43,362 nt of DNA from NCBI GenBank assembly GCA_028822155.1, contig JAPKEJ010000014.1, positions 1 to 43,362 on the forward strand. Reading direction: 5' to 3'. Made by a program: the position numbers and the translations under genes. This document shows, piece by piece, positions 28,031-35,698 of this stretch. Origin of the DNA: Porticoccaceae bacterium. Its GTDB lineage: Bacteria > Pseudomonadota > Gammaproteobacteria > Pseudomonadales > Porticoccaceae. Position 1 is the first letter of the stretch. Every line of letters begins with the position of its first letter. The notes below the pieces were generated by a model. It did not search any database. It was given only the letters and a program-made list of their open reading frames with translations, and was not told where the DNA came from.

Positions 28031-28650
28031 TGAAAGGGGCGAGTGAACTGGCAAAGGCAAAGCTATTAGTGATTGCCTGCGGTGCACTAGCCCATGAAAT
28101 AGTTTGGTTGCAGAAGCTAAATCACTGGAACCAAATCGATTTGCAATGTTTGGATGCAGAGCTACATAACCGACCAAAATTAATTCCTCAAAAATTACGC
28201 GATAAGATCAAACAGAACCGTGATCAGTACCAGAGCATCTTTGTTGCCTACGCTGACTGTGGTACTGGTGGTGAGATTGATCGGGTGTTACAGGAAGAGA
28301 ATATAGAGCGCCTGCCAGGCGCCCACTGTTATTCGGTTTATGCCACTGAAGAACGTTTTTCTCAATTGGCAGAACAGGAGTTGGGGACTTTTTATCTAAC
28401 AGACTTTTTGGTTGAGCATTTTGACCGCATTATGATTAAAGGCTTAAAGCTCGACAGGCATCCCGAGTTACGTGACCAGTACTTTGCTAATTATACCCGT
28501 GTGGTTTATCTGTCGCAGCGACAAGATAGTGACCTAGTGGCTAAGGCAAAAATAGCGTCAGAATTTTTAGGTTTAGGGTTTCGCCATTTGCATACGGGGT
28601 ATGGCGATCTGAATAACAGCCTGCAGCAGCAGATTTTAAAATTTAAATGA
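28030..28650 (+). CDS. DUF1638 family protein
   Basis: This is a 206-residue cytoplasmic protein of unknown function (DUF1638, PF07796). It is recognised by VIACGALAHEIVWL at the N-terminus and ADCGTGGEIDRVLQEENIERLPGAHCY in the middle. The frame is open upstream, but ATG 28030 overlaps the corrinoid-protein stop codon, giving tight coupling. The family is found next to corrinoid methyltransferase genes in methanogens and in other bacteria, so a role in cobalamin-protein loading, repair or methyl transfer is plausible but unproven. Conserved Cys and His residues (ACGA, DCGTGG, GAHCY) could bind a metal or cobalt. Confidence 0.82.
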   Translation: MKGASELAKAKLLVIACGALAHEIVWLQKLNHWNQIDLQCLDAELHNRPKLIPQKLRDKIKQNRDQYQSIFVAYADCGTGGEIDRVLQEENIERLPGAHCYSVYATEERFSQLAEQELGTFYLTDFLVEHFDRIMIKGLKLDRHPELRDQYFANYTRVVYLSQRQDSDLVAKAKIASEFLGLGFRHLHTGYGDLNNSLQQQILKFK

Positions 28651-28676
28651 TATGCGTTTAGATAAAGGGGAATGGT

Positions 28677-28985
28677 ATGCAAAAAATTGAAGTGTTTTGG
28701 CGTGATATACCAGCTCAGATATTGGTTAAAAGCGGTCGTGTGCGCGGTAAAGCCATGCTTAGTCATCGTTTCCAGGCGGCGATTGACCGCGCGGCTATGA
28801 AAGCGGGTAAAGGTGGTAGTGCAGAGTATTTAGACGACTGGCGCCGAGTAACCAGTTCACTGGAAGCCCAGGGTACACCACAAGAGTTGGCCCAACAGTT
28901 TGCCGATGCTATCGAAACTGAATTTTCTAACGCTGATATTGCAGCCTTAGTAGCTAACAAGGGCCTTAAGGTAGAGTCTGCATGA
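28677..28985 (+). CDS. Small PF13769-type ('virulence factor') protein
   Basis: This is a 102-residue protein beginning with a vFWRDIPAQILVKSGR segment and continuing with a helical, Ala-rich part. The same family occurs beside methylenetetrahydrofolate reductase genes in Rhodobacteraceae and is labelled 'virulence factor' in databases without functional proof; that label is misleading here. It has no signal peptide, membrane segment or cysteines. An AAAGGGG site lies upstream, and its stop overlaps the MetV-like gene start (ATGA). From its place, it probably assists the methyl-H4folate oxidation step or the MetV-MetF complex; this is inference. Confidence 0.75.
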   Translation: MQKIEVFWRDIPAQILVKSGRVRGKAMLSHRFQAAIDRAAMKAGKGGSAEYLDDWRRVTSSLEAQGTPQELAQQFADAIETEFSNADIAALVANKGLKVESA

Positions 28986-29443
28986 AGAGGGTACGCTACT
29001 GGTCGGTTAAAAATGCCCGGTGGTTACGCCTAATTTATCAAGGCCTCGAGAACTGTTTGGTAGCTTTGCATCCAATTTTTATACGGTTGGGCTACTCCCG
29101 ATTAGATCGAGTATTTGCCGCAGTAGAGAAGTTGTTCAAGGGTTTTCTGTTTGATTCTAAATCATGTGGTCAATGTACGTTAAGTGAAACCGGCATGGCC
29201 TGCCCGATGAATTGTCCCAAAAGTTTACGTAATGGCCCCTGCGGAGGTGTGCGAGCGAATGGTAACTGCGAAGTTGAGCCTAATATGGTTTGTGTCTGGG
29301 TCACTTCGTGGCAAGGTCATCAGCGGATAGGCAATCCAGTAGCATCAATTCAGGTCATTCAGGCGCCGGTCGATTTGCGGCTTAAAGGTTCTAGTGCCTG
29401 GTTGCGCGCAGTGAGAAAAAGAATCGGGGCTAGCGACGCATGA
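28982..29443 (+). CDS. MetV-like cysteine-rich protein (methylenetetrahydrofolate reductase C-terminal domain, PF12225)
   Basis: The 153-residue protein has a cysteine cluster at residues 62, 65, 74, 78, 87, 96 and 104 (SCGQC, CPMNCPK, NGPCGGV, NCEV, CVW). This is the pattern of the PF12225 domain of MetV, the iron-sulfur partner of MetF in acetogens. MetV lets MetF exchange electrons with carriers other than NADH. Residues 1-57 are basic and partly amphipathic. The overlaps with both neighbours (ATGA on each side) support a fixed MetV:MetF stoichiometry. In this pathway direction it would take electrons from methyl-H4folate oxidation; the acceptor is unknown. Confidence 0.83.
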   Translation: MKRVRYWSVKNARWLRLIYQGLENCLVALHPIFIRLGYSRLDRVFAAVEKLFKGFLFDSKSCGQCTLSETGMACPMNCPKSLRNGPCGGVRANGNCEVEPNMVCVWVTSWQGHQRIGNPVASIQVIQAPVDLRLKGSSAWLRAVRKRIGASDA

Positions 29444-30426
29444 TCTTTGAAGATGAGCCTTTAGCTGGAGAGAATTTACCCATACTGCCGGGTCATTATT
29501 CTCCCGGTCGATTTGAGAGAATACTGCGTGCGGGGCACTTTGCAGTTACTGCTGAAATAGCACCGCCAGATTCTGCTGATCCGCATGAGGTTTACCAGCG
29601 GGCAGCTTTGTTTGATGGCTGTGTGGACGCTATTAATGCTACCGACGGCTCAGGTGGTAACTGTCATATGTCCAGCGTTGGTTTGTGTGCGCTGCTGACT
29701 CGGCGTGGCTATTCGATGATTATGCAAATCTCTTGCCGCGATAAGAACCGTATTGCCATGCAGGGTGACGTGTTAGGCGCGTCCGCCATGGGTGTATCTA
29801 ATATACTCTGCCTCACTGGTGATGGCGTGCAGTCGGGTGACCATCCGCAAGCTAAGCCGGTATTTGATATGGACTGCATGACTAGCCTACAAATGATTGG
29901 CGGAATGCGGGATGACGGTCAGTTTATGAGTGGTCGCAAAATCAGTTCGCCACCTCAGGTTTTTTTAGGTGCAGCCGCCAATCCTTTTGCACCACCCATG
30001 GATTATCGACCACTGCGGTTAGCCAAAAAAGTGGCTGCTGGCGCCCAGTTTGTCCAGACTCAGTATTGTTTTGATATAGACAGATTAAAAGACTACATGT
30101 CTGAAGTAAGAGACATGAACTTAGATAAAAAAGTATTTATTTTGGCGGGGGTTGGTCCATTGGCATCAGCTAAATCGGCCGAATGGATTCGCAATAATGT
30201 TGCTGGCGTGCATATACCTGACGAAATTATTACGCGTCTTGCTGGAGCGAAGGATCAGCGTCAGGAAGGGGTCAATATCTGTATTGATATGGTTAATCAG
30301 GTTAAAGAGATAGAGGGCGTGAGCGGCGTCCACATTATGGCTTATCGCCAAGAAGAGCGCATAGCTGAAATTGTAGAAAAAACCAAGGTGCTAGGTGATA
30401 GAACGCCTTGGCACCCGAATCGTTAA
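29440..30426 (+). CDS. metF: Methylenetetrahydrofolate reductase (MetF family), probably working as methyl-H4folate oxidase
   Basis: This is a 328-residue TIM-barrel flavoprotein of the MetF family. Family marks are FAVTAEIAPPDSADP near residue 35, the LTGDG segment in the FAD-binding region, FLGAAANPFA, and AGAQFVQTQYCFDIDRL. It interconverts 5,10-methylene- and 5-methyl-H4folate. Beside corrinoid methyltransferases it is expected to run in the oxidative direction, as MetF2 does in the chloromethane pathway of Methylobacterium. It is encoded in an ATGA overlap with the MetV-like gene and 15 bases before the methyl-H4folate methyltransferase. It is likely distinct from the MetF of methionine synthesis, which would be elsewhere. 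Confidence 0.9.
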   Translation: MIFEDEPLAGENLPILPGHYSPGRFERILRAGHFAVTAEIAPPDSADPHEVYQRAALFDGCVDAINATDGSGGNCHMSSVGLCALLTRRGYSMIMQISCRDKNRIAMQGDVLGASAMGVSNILCLTGDGVQSGDHPQAKPVFDMDCMTSLQMIGGMRDDGQFMSGRKISSPPQVFLGAAANPFAPPMDYRPLRLAKKVAAGAQFVQTQYCFDIDRLKDYMSEVRDMNLDKKVFILAGVGPLASAKSAEWIRNNVAGVHIPDEIITRLAGAKDQRQEGVNICIDMVNQVKEIEGVSGVHIMAYRQEERIAEIVEKTKVLGDRTPWHPNR

Positions 30427-30441
30427 TTTTAGGAGAATAAT

Positions 30442-31335
30442 ATGACTGTAACCACCATCAGCTCAGCCACCAAAGAAGTCAAAATAGGCTTTAACCAACC
30501 CTTTGTGATTATTGGCGAACGGATTAATCCCACGGGCCGTAAAATCTTAGCTGAAGAAATGAAAGTGGGTGATTACAGCCGTGTCGAATCTGATGCGCTT
30601 GCTCAGGTTCTGGCAGGTGCGCACATGCTGGATGTTAATGCGGGTATACCTTTGGCCGATGAGCCGCGCATTCTGGCTGAGGCGATTCAGTTGGTACAAT
30701 CAATTACCGATGTTCCTCTGAGTATCGATTCTTCTATTATTGCGGCATTGGAAGCGGGTCTATCTGTTTATCAGGGCAAAGCTCTGGTTAATTCGGTTAC
30801 GGGTGAAGATGAAGTCTTAGAGAGAGTCCTTCCGTTGGTAAAAAAATATGGCGCCGCTGTCGTCGCCATATCCAATGATGAAACCGGAATTTCAGAAGAT
30901 CCTGATGAACGTTTCGCCGTGGCTAAGAAAATTGTCGAGCGGGCGGCTGATTACGGCATTCATTATAGTGATGTTATTGTTGACCCCTTAGTGATGCCTA
31001 TTGGCGCGATTAATACCGCTGGTTTGCAGGTAATGCATGTGGTCCGTCGTCTACGAGATGAATTAAAAGTTAATACCACCTGTGGTGCTTCCAATGTAAG
31101 CTTTGGGTTGCCTAATCGAAATGGTATCAATAGTGCGTTTTTAACTATGGCAATGGGGGCGGGAATGACCTCAGCCATTACTAGCCCATTGCACCCAGAG
31201 GTTATGCAAGCCGTGCGGGGTGGTGATGTAATGATGGGTAATGATCCTAACTGTGCCAATTGGATCAAGGCTTATCGAGAACCTCAGGCTCCAGGTACCG
31301 AACGAGTGCGCGGTGGTCGCCGCCAGCGAGCTTAA
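30442..31335 (+). CDS. Methyl-H4folate:corrinoid protein methyltransferase (pterin-binding, MtgA/AcsE-like)
   Basis: This is a 297-residue pterin-binding TIM barrel. Motifs GERINPTGR, LDVNAGIPLADEP, LSIDSS and NSVTGE are those of AcsE, MtgA and the folate domain of MetH. It would move the methyl from the corrinoid protein to H4folate, giving 5-methyl-H4folate for the MetF step. The ribosome binding site TAGGAGAA is strong. The C-terminal tail after residue 280 is Arg/Gly-rich (six Arg in the last 19 residues) and lies outside the barrel. That is unusual for the family and parallels the basic tails of the other two partners of the corrinoid protein. Confidence 0.9.
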   Translation: MTVTTISSATKEVKIGFNQPFVIIGERINPTGRKILAEEMKVGDYSRVESDALAQVLAGAHMLDVNAGIPLADEPRILAEAIQLVQSITDVPLSIDSSIIAALEAGLSVYQGKALVNSVTGEDEVLERVLPLVKKYGAAVVAISNDETGISEDPDERFAVAKKIVERAADYGIHYSDVIVDPLVMPIGAINTAGLQVMHVVRRLRDELKVNTTCGASNVSFGLPNRNGINSAFLTMAMGAGMTSAITSPLHPEVMQAVRGGDVMMGNDPNCANWIKAYREPQAPGTERVRGGRRQRA

Positions 31336-31386
31336 ATGTCCTGTAGTGTTTAAATGGAACGTAGTAAAAGTAGGAAGGTAGGTCTA

Positions 31387-33396
31387 ATGGCAGATAAGCA
31401 GGTTAAAGTTGTTTTTACGCCTTCCGGTCGGCGTGGTAGCTTTCCGGTAAACACGCCTTTGCTGCATGCGGCGAGGGTTTTGGGAGTGGATATCGACTCT
31501 GTTTGCGGGGGTCGAGGTCTTTGTGGTCGTTGCCAAATCACCTGTGCCGAAGGCACCTTTCCAAAGCACCAAATTAACTCTGATAGTACTCATCTCTCAG
31601 CGCTCTGTGCTACAGAGATTAAATATGGCGAGCGAAAACCCCCTTTAGCCAATGGCCGCCGTCTAAGTTGCCACACACTGTTGTTGGATGATGTGGTAAT
31701 AGATGTGCCACCTGAAAGTCAGGTGCATCGACAAATTGTGCGTAAAGATGCTGAGTACCGTGATATTAGTCTAGACCCCTCAACTAGACTTTATTATGTC
31801 CAAGTAGAAGAGCCAGACATGCATGTGCCGAAAGGGGATCTGCAGCGGCTTATAGAGACGTTAGAGCAAGAATGGCAGTTGTCCGGTCTCCGCTGTGATA
31901 ATCGCTTACTGAAGAGCTTACAGCCGCTGCTGGCGGCGGGTAAGAGAGCAATCACCGTTGCCGTGCACAAAAATCATCAGATTATTGCTCTCTGGGCTGG
32001 ATTCTACGATAAGGCGTACGGTGTTGCGGTGGATGTGGGTTCGACTACCATTGCTGCGCATCTGTGCGACTTAGCAAGTGGCCAAGTACTGGCCAGTGCT
32101 AGCACCATGAACCCGCAAATACGCTTTGGCGAAGACCTAATGAGCCGTGTGTCCTATGTGATGATGCACCCTGAAGGCGCCAATGAGATGACCGTTGTCA
32201 TTCGCCAGGCGCTTAATCAACTCTTTGTCGAGGTGGCCGAAGAGTTAGGCGTCGGTATAGAGGATATTTTGGAGATTGCTTTAGTCGCTAACCCGATCAT
32301 GCACCATATTTTACTCGGTATTAGCCCTGTAGAGCTTGGTGGCGCGCCGTTTGCCTTGACCACAGATGCTGCTGTGGAAATGCCAGCGACTGAGTTAGAT
32401 TTAGCAATTAATGAGGGTGGTCGCATCTATATATTACCTTGCATTGCCGGCCATGTTGGCGCTGACACTGCCGGTATGATTTTGTCTGAAGAGCCTCAGT
32501 TACAAGACAGGATGACATTGTTGGTCGATGTGGGCACCAATGCAGAGATAGTTTTAGGTAATAGCCAACGCCTGTTGGCGTGCTCTAGCCCCACCGGCCC
32601 GGCGTTTGAGGGAGCGCAGATTAGTTGCGGACAGAGGGCCGCGACTGGCGCCATAGAGCGAGTTCGAATTAATCCAGAAACTCTGGAGCCGCGATTTAAA
32701 GTGATTGGGTCAGAGCTTTGGTCTGATGAGGATGGTTTTATAGAGGCCGTTGCTAGCCATGGTGTTACAGGTATCTGCGGCTCTGGAATTATTGAAGTGG
32801 TCGCTGAAATGTACCTGTCGGGCATAGTGACTGTGGACGGAGTCGTTGATGGCGACTTGATTGATCGAAGCTCTAGAATTATCAAGAATGACCGAACCTG
32901 GTCTTATGTTTTACATACCCCAGATGCAGATGAGATGCAGATTGTAGTGACACAAAATGATATTCGCCAAATTCAGCTGGCTAAGGCTGCGCTCTATGCT
33001 GGGGTGAAATTGCTAATGGACCATATAGGTACTGACCACATTGAGCGCATTCGGTTGGCTGGCGCCTTTGGGAGCCATATTAGCGTGCAGCACGCTATGG
33101 TCTTAGGCTTGATTCCTGACTGTGTTCTTGAGCAGGTTTCCTCTGCAGGCAATGCGGCTGGTACAGGCGCTCGTATCGCGCTGTTAAATGCTGAGTCTCG
33201 AGATGTTATTGAGACACTCGTTAAAAACATAGAGAAGATTGAGACGGCTATGGAGCCAAAATTTCAGGGTTATTTTGTTGATGCTATGGCTTTTCCTAAC
33301 AAAAAAGATCCTTTCCCAAATCTCTTTTCAGTGGTTGATAAACCCCCGCAAAAAGCCGGCCAAGATTCTTCTGTCGGTAGAAAACGCAGACGATGA
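31387..33396 (+). CDS. Corrinoid-protein reductive activase (RACE/RamA-type, 2Fe-2S plus ASKHA domain)
   Basis: The 669-residue protein restores the inactive cob(II)alamin form of corrinoid proteins to cob(I)alamin using ATP and low-potential electrons. The N-terminal plant-type [2Fe-2S] ferredoxin domain has Cys40, Cys46 and Cys49, with the fourth ligand in GRRLSC. After a middle domain, the ASKHA ATPase part has VAVDVGSTTIAAHL (about 212), LLVDVGTNAEIVLG (about 378), SPTGPAFEGAQISCG and GICGSGIIE. It lacks the C-terminal two-[4Fe-4S] domain of methanogen RamA and so resembles bacterial RACo-type activators. ATG 31387 is preferred over ATG 31354 because of a nearby AGGAAGG site. The C-terminus ends in a basic GRKRRR tail. 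Confidence 0.92.
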   Translation: MADKQVKVVFTPSGRRGSFPVNTPLLHAARVLGVDIDSVCGGRGLCGRCQITCAEGTFPKHQINSDSTHLSALCATEIKYGERKPPLANGRRLSCHTLLLDDVVIDVPPESQVHRQIVRKDAEYRDISLDPSTRLYYVQVEEPDMHVPKGDLQRLIETLEQEWQLSGLRCDNRLLKSLQPLLAAGKRAITVAVHKNHQIIALWAGFYDKAYGVAVDVGSTTIAAHLCDLASGQVLASASTMNPQIRFGEDLMSRVSYVMMHPEGANEMTVVIRQALNQLFVEVAEELGVGIEDILEIALVANPIMHHILLGISPVELGGAPFALTTDAAVEMPATELDLAINEGGRIYILPCIAGHVGADTAGMILSEEPQLQDRMTLLVDVGTNAEIVLGNSQRLLACSSPTGPAFEGAQISCGQRAATGAIERVRINPETLEPRFKVIGSELWSDEDGFIEAVASHGVTGICGSGIIEVVAEMYLSGIVTVDGVVDGDLIDRSSRIIKNDRTWSYVLHTPDADEMQIVVTQNDIRQIQLAKAALYAGVKLLMDHIGTDHIERIRLAGAFGSHISVQHAMVLGLIPDCVLEQVSSAGNAAGTGARIALLNAESRDVIETLVKNIEKIETAMEPKFQGYFVDAMAFPNKKDPFPNLFSVVDKPPQKAGQDSSVGRKRRR

Positions 33397-33453
33397 TAAA
33401 AAGTCTATAGCAAAACCTATTTTGTAGCCTATACTCGGGAAAAGAGCCTTGGT

Positions 33454-33479
33454 AAAAAGGCCGTTATGCATGGCTTTTT
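33454..33479 (+). terminator. Probable terminator after the corrinoid operon
   Basis: AAAAAGGCC pairs with GGCTTTTT around a nine-base loop with one bulged G, ending in a run of T. It lies between the activase gene and the GbdR-like regulator gene and probably ends or attenuates the methyl-transfer operon. Confidence 0.6.
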
Positions 33480-33515
33480 ATTAAAGGGCCTGCAGCCGAA
33501 AGGTAGGGGTAAAAA

Positions 33516-34496
33516 ATGTCTGACGATATTGAAGCTAGTGAAGTTGAAGCAGTAACTCTGCATGTTGGGTTTGTCATGCTTCCCGAATATACTCTGAGTA
33601 CCTTTTCAAATGCGGTGGGCATATTGCGCATGGCTAATAGGCTGTCGGGTAAAGAATTATACCGCTGGTCGCTGCATAGTGTTGGCGGTCAGCCCGCAGT
33701 GTCAAGTGCTGGACTGGAGCTTACCTTAGACGGTGGGCTCGATGATGCAAGTGAAGCCAATGTAATACTGGTCTGTGGAGGTTACTCAGTGAAGAGCCAC
33801 TGTGATAAGCCTCTTTTGGACGGTCTGCGAAAGATGGCAAAGCGTAAGATTCCTATGGGAGGTATTTGCACTGGAAGCTATGCGCTAGCGGCGGCCGGTC
33901 TCTTAGACGGATATCGCTGTACCATTCATTGGGAAAATTTAGCCAGTCTACGAGAAGAATTCCCTAAGCTTGAAATATCCTCTAGTTTGTTTGTAATTGA
34001 TCGGGATCGATACACCTGTTCGGGAGGCATAAGTTCAATTGATCTAATGCTTAATTTGGTGGCTAGCATTCATGGACATCAGTTAGTGCAACAGATATCT
34101 GAACAATTCACCTGTGATCGAGTACGCACAGAAAAAGATGCGCAACGGGCTCCTTTAAAATATCTCATTGGAGCCAGTCAGCCACGCCTTGTTGAGGCTG
34201 TCGTGCTCATGGAGAACAACATTGAAGAGCCGCTAACGCTAGATGAGATATCAAATTTTGTTGGCATTTCTCGTCGTCAGTTGGAGCGGTTGTTTAATCG
34301 CTACTTGCACTGTGCACCCTCACGCTATTATCTCGAGTTGCGGCTTTATCGAGCACGATTGCTTCTTTTACAGACATCTATCCCAGTGATTGACGTAGCG
34401 ATTAGCTGTGGCTTTTCTACTGCGCCCCATTTCAGTAAGTGCTACAGCGATCTTTACAGTAAACCACCGAGTAGTGAGCGAAGAGCTCTGATCTAG
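33516..34496 (+). CDS. GbdR-like GlxA-family transcriptional activator
   Basis: The 326-residue regulator has a DJ-1/PfpI-like N-terminal domain (about 15-190, with GGICTGSYALAAAGLLDG and a TIHWE segment) and an AraC-type double helix-turn-helix at the C-terminus (about 220-320, with ISRRQLERLFNRYLHCAPSRYYLELRL and FSTAPHFSKCY). The sequence, including SGKELYRW and the HWEN/FPKLE region, looks much like Pseudomonas GbdR, the activator of glycine betaine catabolism that responds to betaine and dimethylglycine. From its position between the corrinoid operon and soxBDAG, it is the best candidate regulator for both. Its TAG overlaps the TAG of the convergent regulator gene within one CTAG. Confidence 0.88.
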   Translation: MSDDIEASEVEAVTLHVGFVMLPEYTLSTFSNAVGILRMANRLSGKELYRWSLHSVGGQPAVSSAGLELTLDGGLDDASEANVILVCGGYSVKSHCDKPLLDGLRKMAKRKIPMGGICTGSYALAAAGLLDGYRCTIHWENLASLREEFPKLEISSSLFVIDRDRYTCSGGISSIDLMLNLVASIHGHQLVQQISEQFTCDRVRTEKDAQRAPLKYLIGASQPRLVEAVVLMENNIEEPLTLDEISNFVGISRRQLERLFNRYLHCAPSRYYLELRLYRARLLLLQTSIPVIDVAISCGFSTAPHFSKCYSDLYSKPPSSERRALI

Positions 34497-35485
34497 GTTC
34501 GGTAATCCGTTGGCTTCTTATCAAAAGCGGCGCGGAACGCCCGAGAAAAATGTGCGGTGTCGGCAAAACCGCATTCCTGAGCGATATCGGTAATCAATCG
34601 TTTAGTGTTTTGCAATAACCAAAGCCCATAGCGCAAACGAATCTTACGGTAGAACTTCTGCAGACTGTCGTTGGTTTCATTGGCAAATAGTCTTTCCAGT
34701 TGACGCTTGGAAATATCCACTCGAGTGGCTATTTGGTCAGTTGATAATGGTCTACTCAAGTTCTGCTCCATCAACAGCAGAGCTCGCCCTACCAATCGAT
34801 TATTAACATGATAGTCACTGCCAGGCTGTGGTTGAGGAGCATTAGCTGGACGCGGGCTGTCCATCACTAGTATGCGTAGGCTCTTGCGCGCCCAGTTTTG
34901 ACCTAGATGACGTTCAATGATGTAGGCCGCCAAGTCTGCCGCCACTGCGCCACCGGCGCAGGTAATGCGGTCGCCGTCGTCAACAAAAAGCTGGTCAGCT
35001 ATGGGTGTGACATTGGTGTAGCGATCGGTTAGATCCTTGTAGTGAAACCAGCTAACGCAACAGCGTCGTTGCTCCATCAATCCAGCTCGAATCATCACAA
35101 AAGAGCCGGTGCAAAGCCCGATAATTGGAACGTGAGCTGCGTCTACTTGTTGTAGATAATCAACCACATGCTGGCTACCTTGCAGAGTGTTGTTCAGAAG
35201 CCCACCGACCACTACAACGTAGTCAAAATCTGCTGGATTGCGATAGATCTCCCAAGGCTGAACAGTGACGCCAGAGCTGGACGCGATGGCCTCCAGCGTG
35301 GGTCCCATTACCGTCCACTGACAGTTAATTTGCCGGCTCTGATCACCTTCATCGGCAGCCAAACGAAGAGCGTCCACAAAGGCCGAAAAGGGCAGAAGGG
35401 TAAAGCTTGGCATGAGCACAAAGCCAACAGACAAGTGAGTTGAATTATTGGCTATTTTGGATTGCTCAGTGGTGTTTTTTTTCAT
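34493..35485 (-). CDS. GlxA-family AraC-type transcriptional regulator
   Basis: This is a 330-residue second member of the same family, with a DJ-1/PfpI-like domain (IIGLCTGSFVMIRAGLMEQRRCC, and ITCAGGAVAADLAAYII) followed by an AraC DNA-binding domain (ISKRQLERLFANETNDSLQKFYRKIRLRYG broken over two helices, then CGFADTAHFSRAF). It differs clearly from the GbdR-like neighbour, so it is not a recent duplicate. It is divergent from soxB across 213 bases, which suggests control of the sarcosine oxidase operon, comparable to SouR or CdhR-type regulators. An AAGGTG site lies eight bases before the ATG. The effector is unknown. Confidence 0.85.
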   Translation of the reverse strand: MKKNTTEQSKIANNSTHLSVGFVLMPSFTLLPFSAFVDALRLAADEGDQSRQINCQWTVMGPTLEAIASSSGVTVQPWEIYRNPADFDYVVVVGGLLNNTLQGSQHVVDYLQQVDAAHVPIIGLCTGSFVMIRAGLMEQRRCCVSWFHYKDLTDRYTNVTPIADQLFVDDGDRITCAGGAVAADLAAYIIERHLGQNWARKSLRILVMDSPRPANAPQPQPGSDYHVNNRLVGRALLLMEQNLSRPLSTDQIATRVDISKRQLERLFANETNDSLQKFYRKIRLRYGLWLLQNTKRLITDIAQECGFADTAHFSRAFRAAFDKKPTDYRT

Positions 35486-35698
35486 TCAAAATCACCTTAT
35501 ATTGGTCGTTTTCATACGGGTATTTGTTACTATTTTACATAACGATAACGACATTTTAGCGTTAAAACCGGCATTATTGTGTTTAATTACTTTGGCTGTC
35601 GTTTTTCCGCTCTCAATTGACGTTTTTGTTCTAGCACCTAGAGGGTAAAAACTGGTCCAATGATGGTTGTCTAAGCTCTTATAAACGCAGTGGTCATC

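Noticed and set aside
33397-33515. Possible small gene between the activase and the GbdR-like regulator
   Set aside because: Only a terminator-like hairpin and the regulator's ribosome binding site are seen; no frame of useful length.
35448-35648. 66-codon hydrophobic frame between the second GlxA-type gene and soxB
   Set aside because: It overlaps the start of the regulator gene on the other strand and has no ribosome binding site; its hydrophobicity follows from the T-rich DNA.
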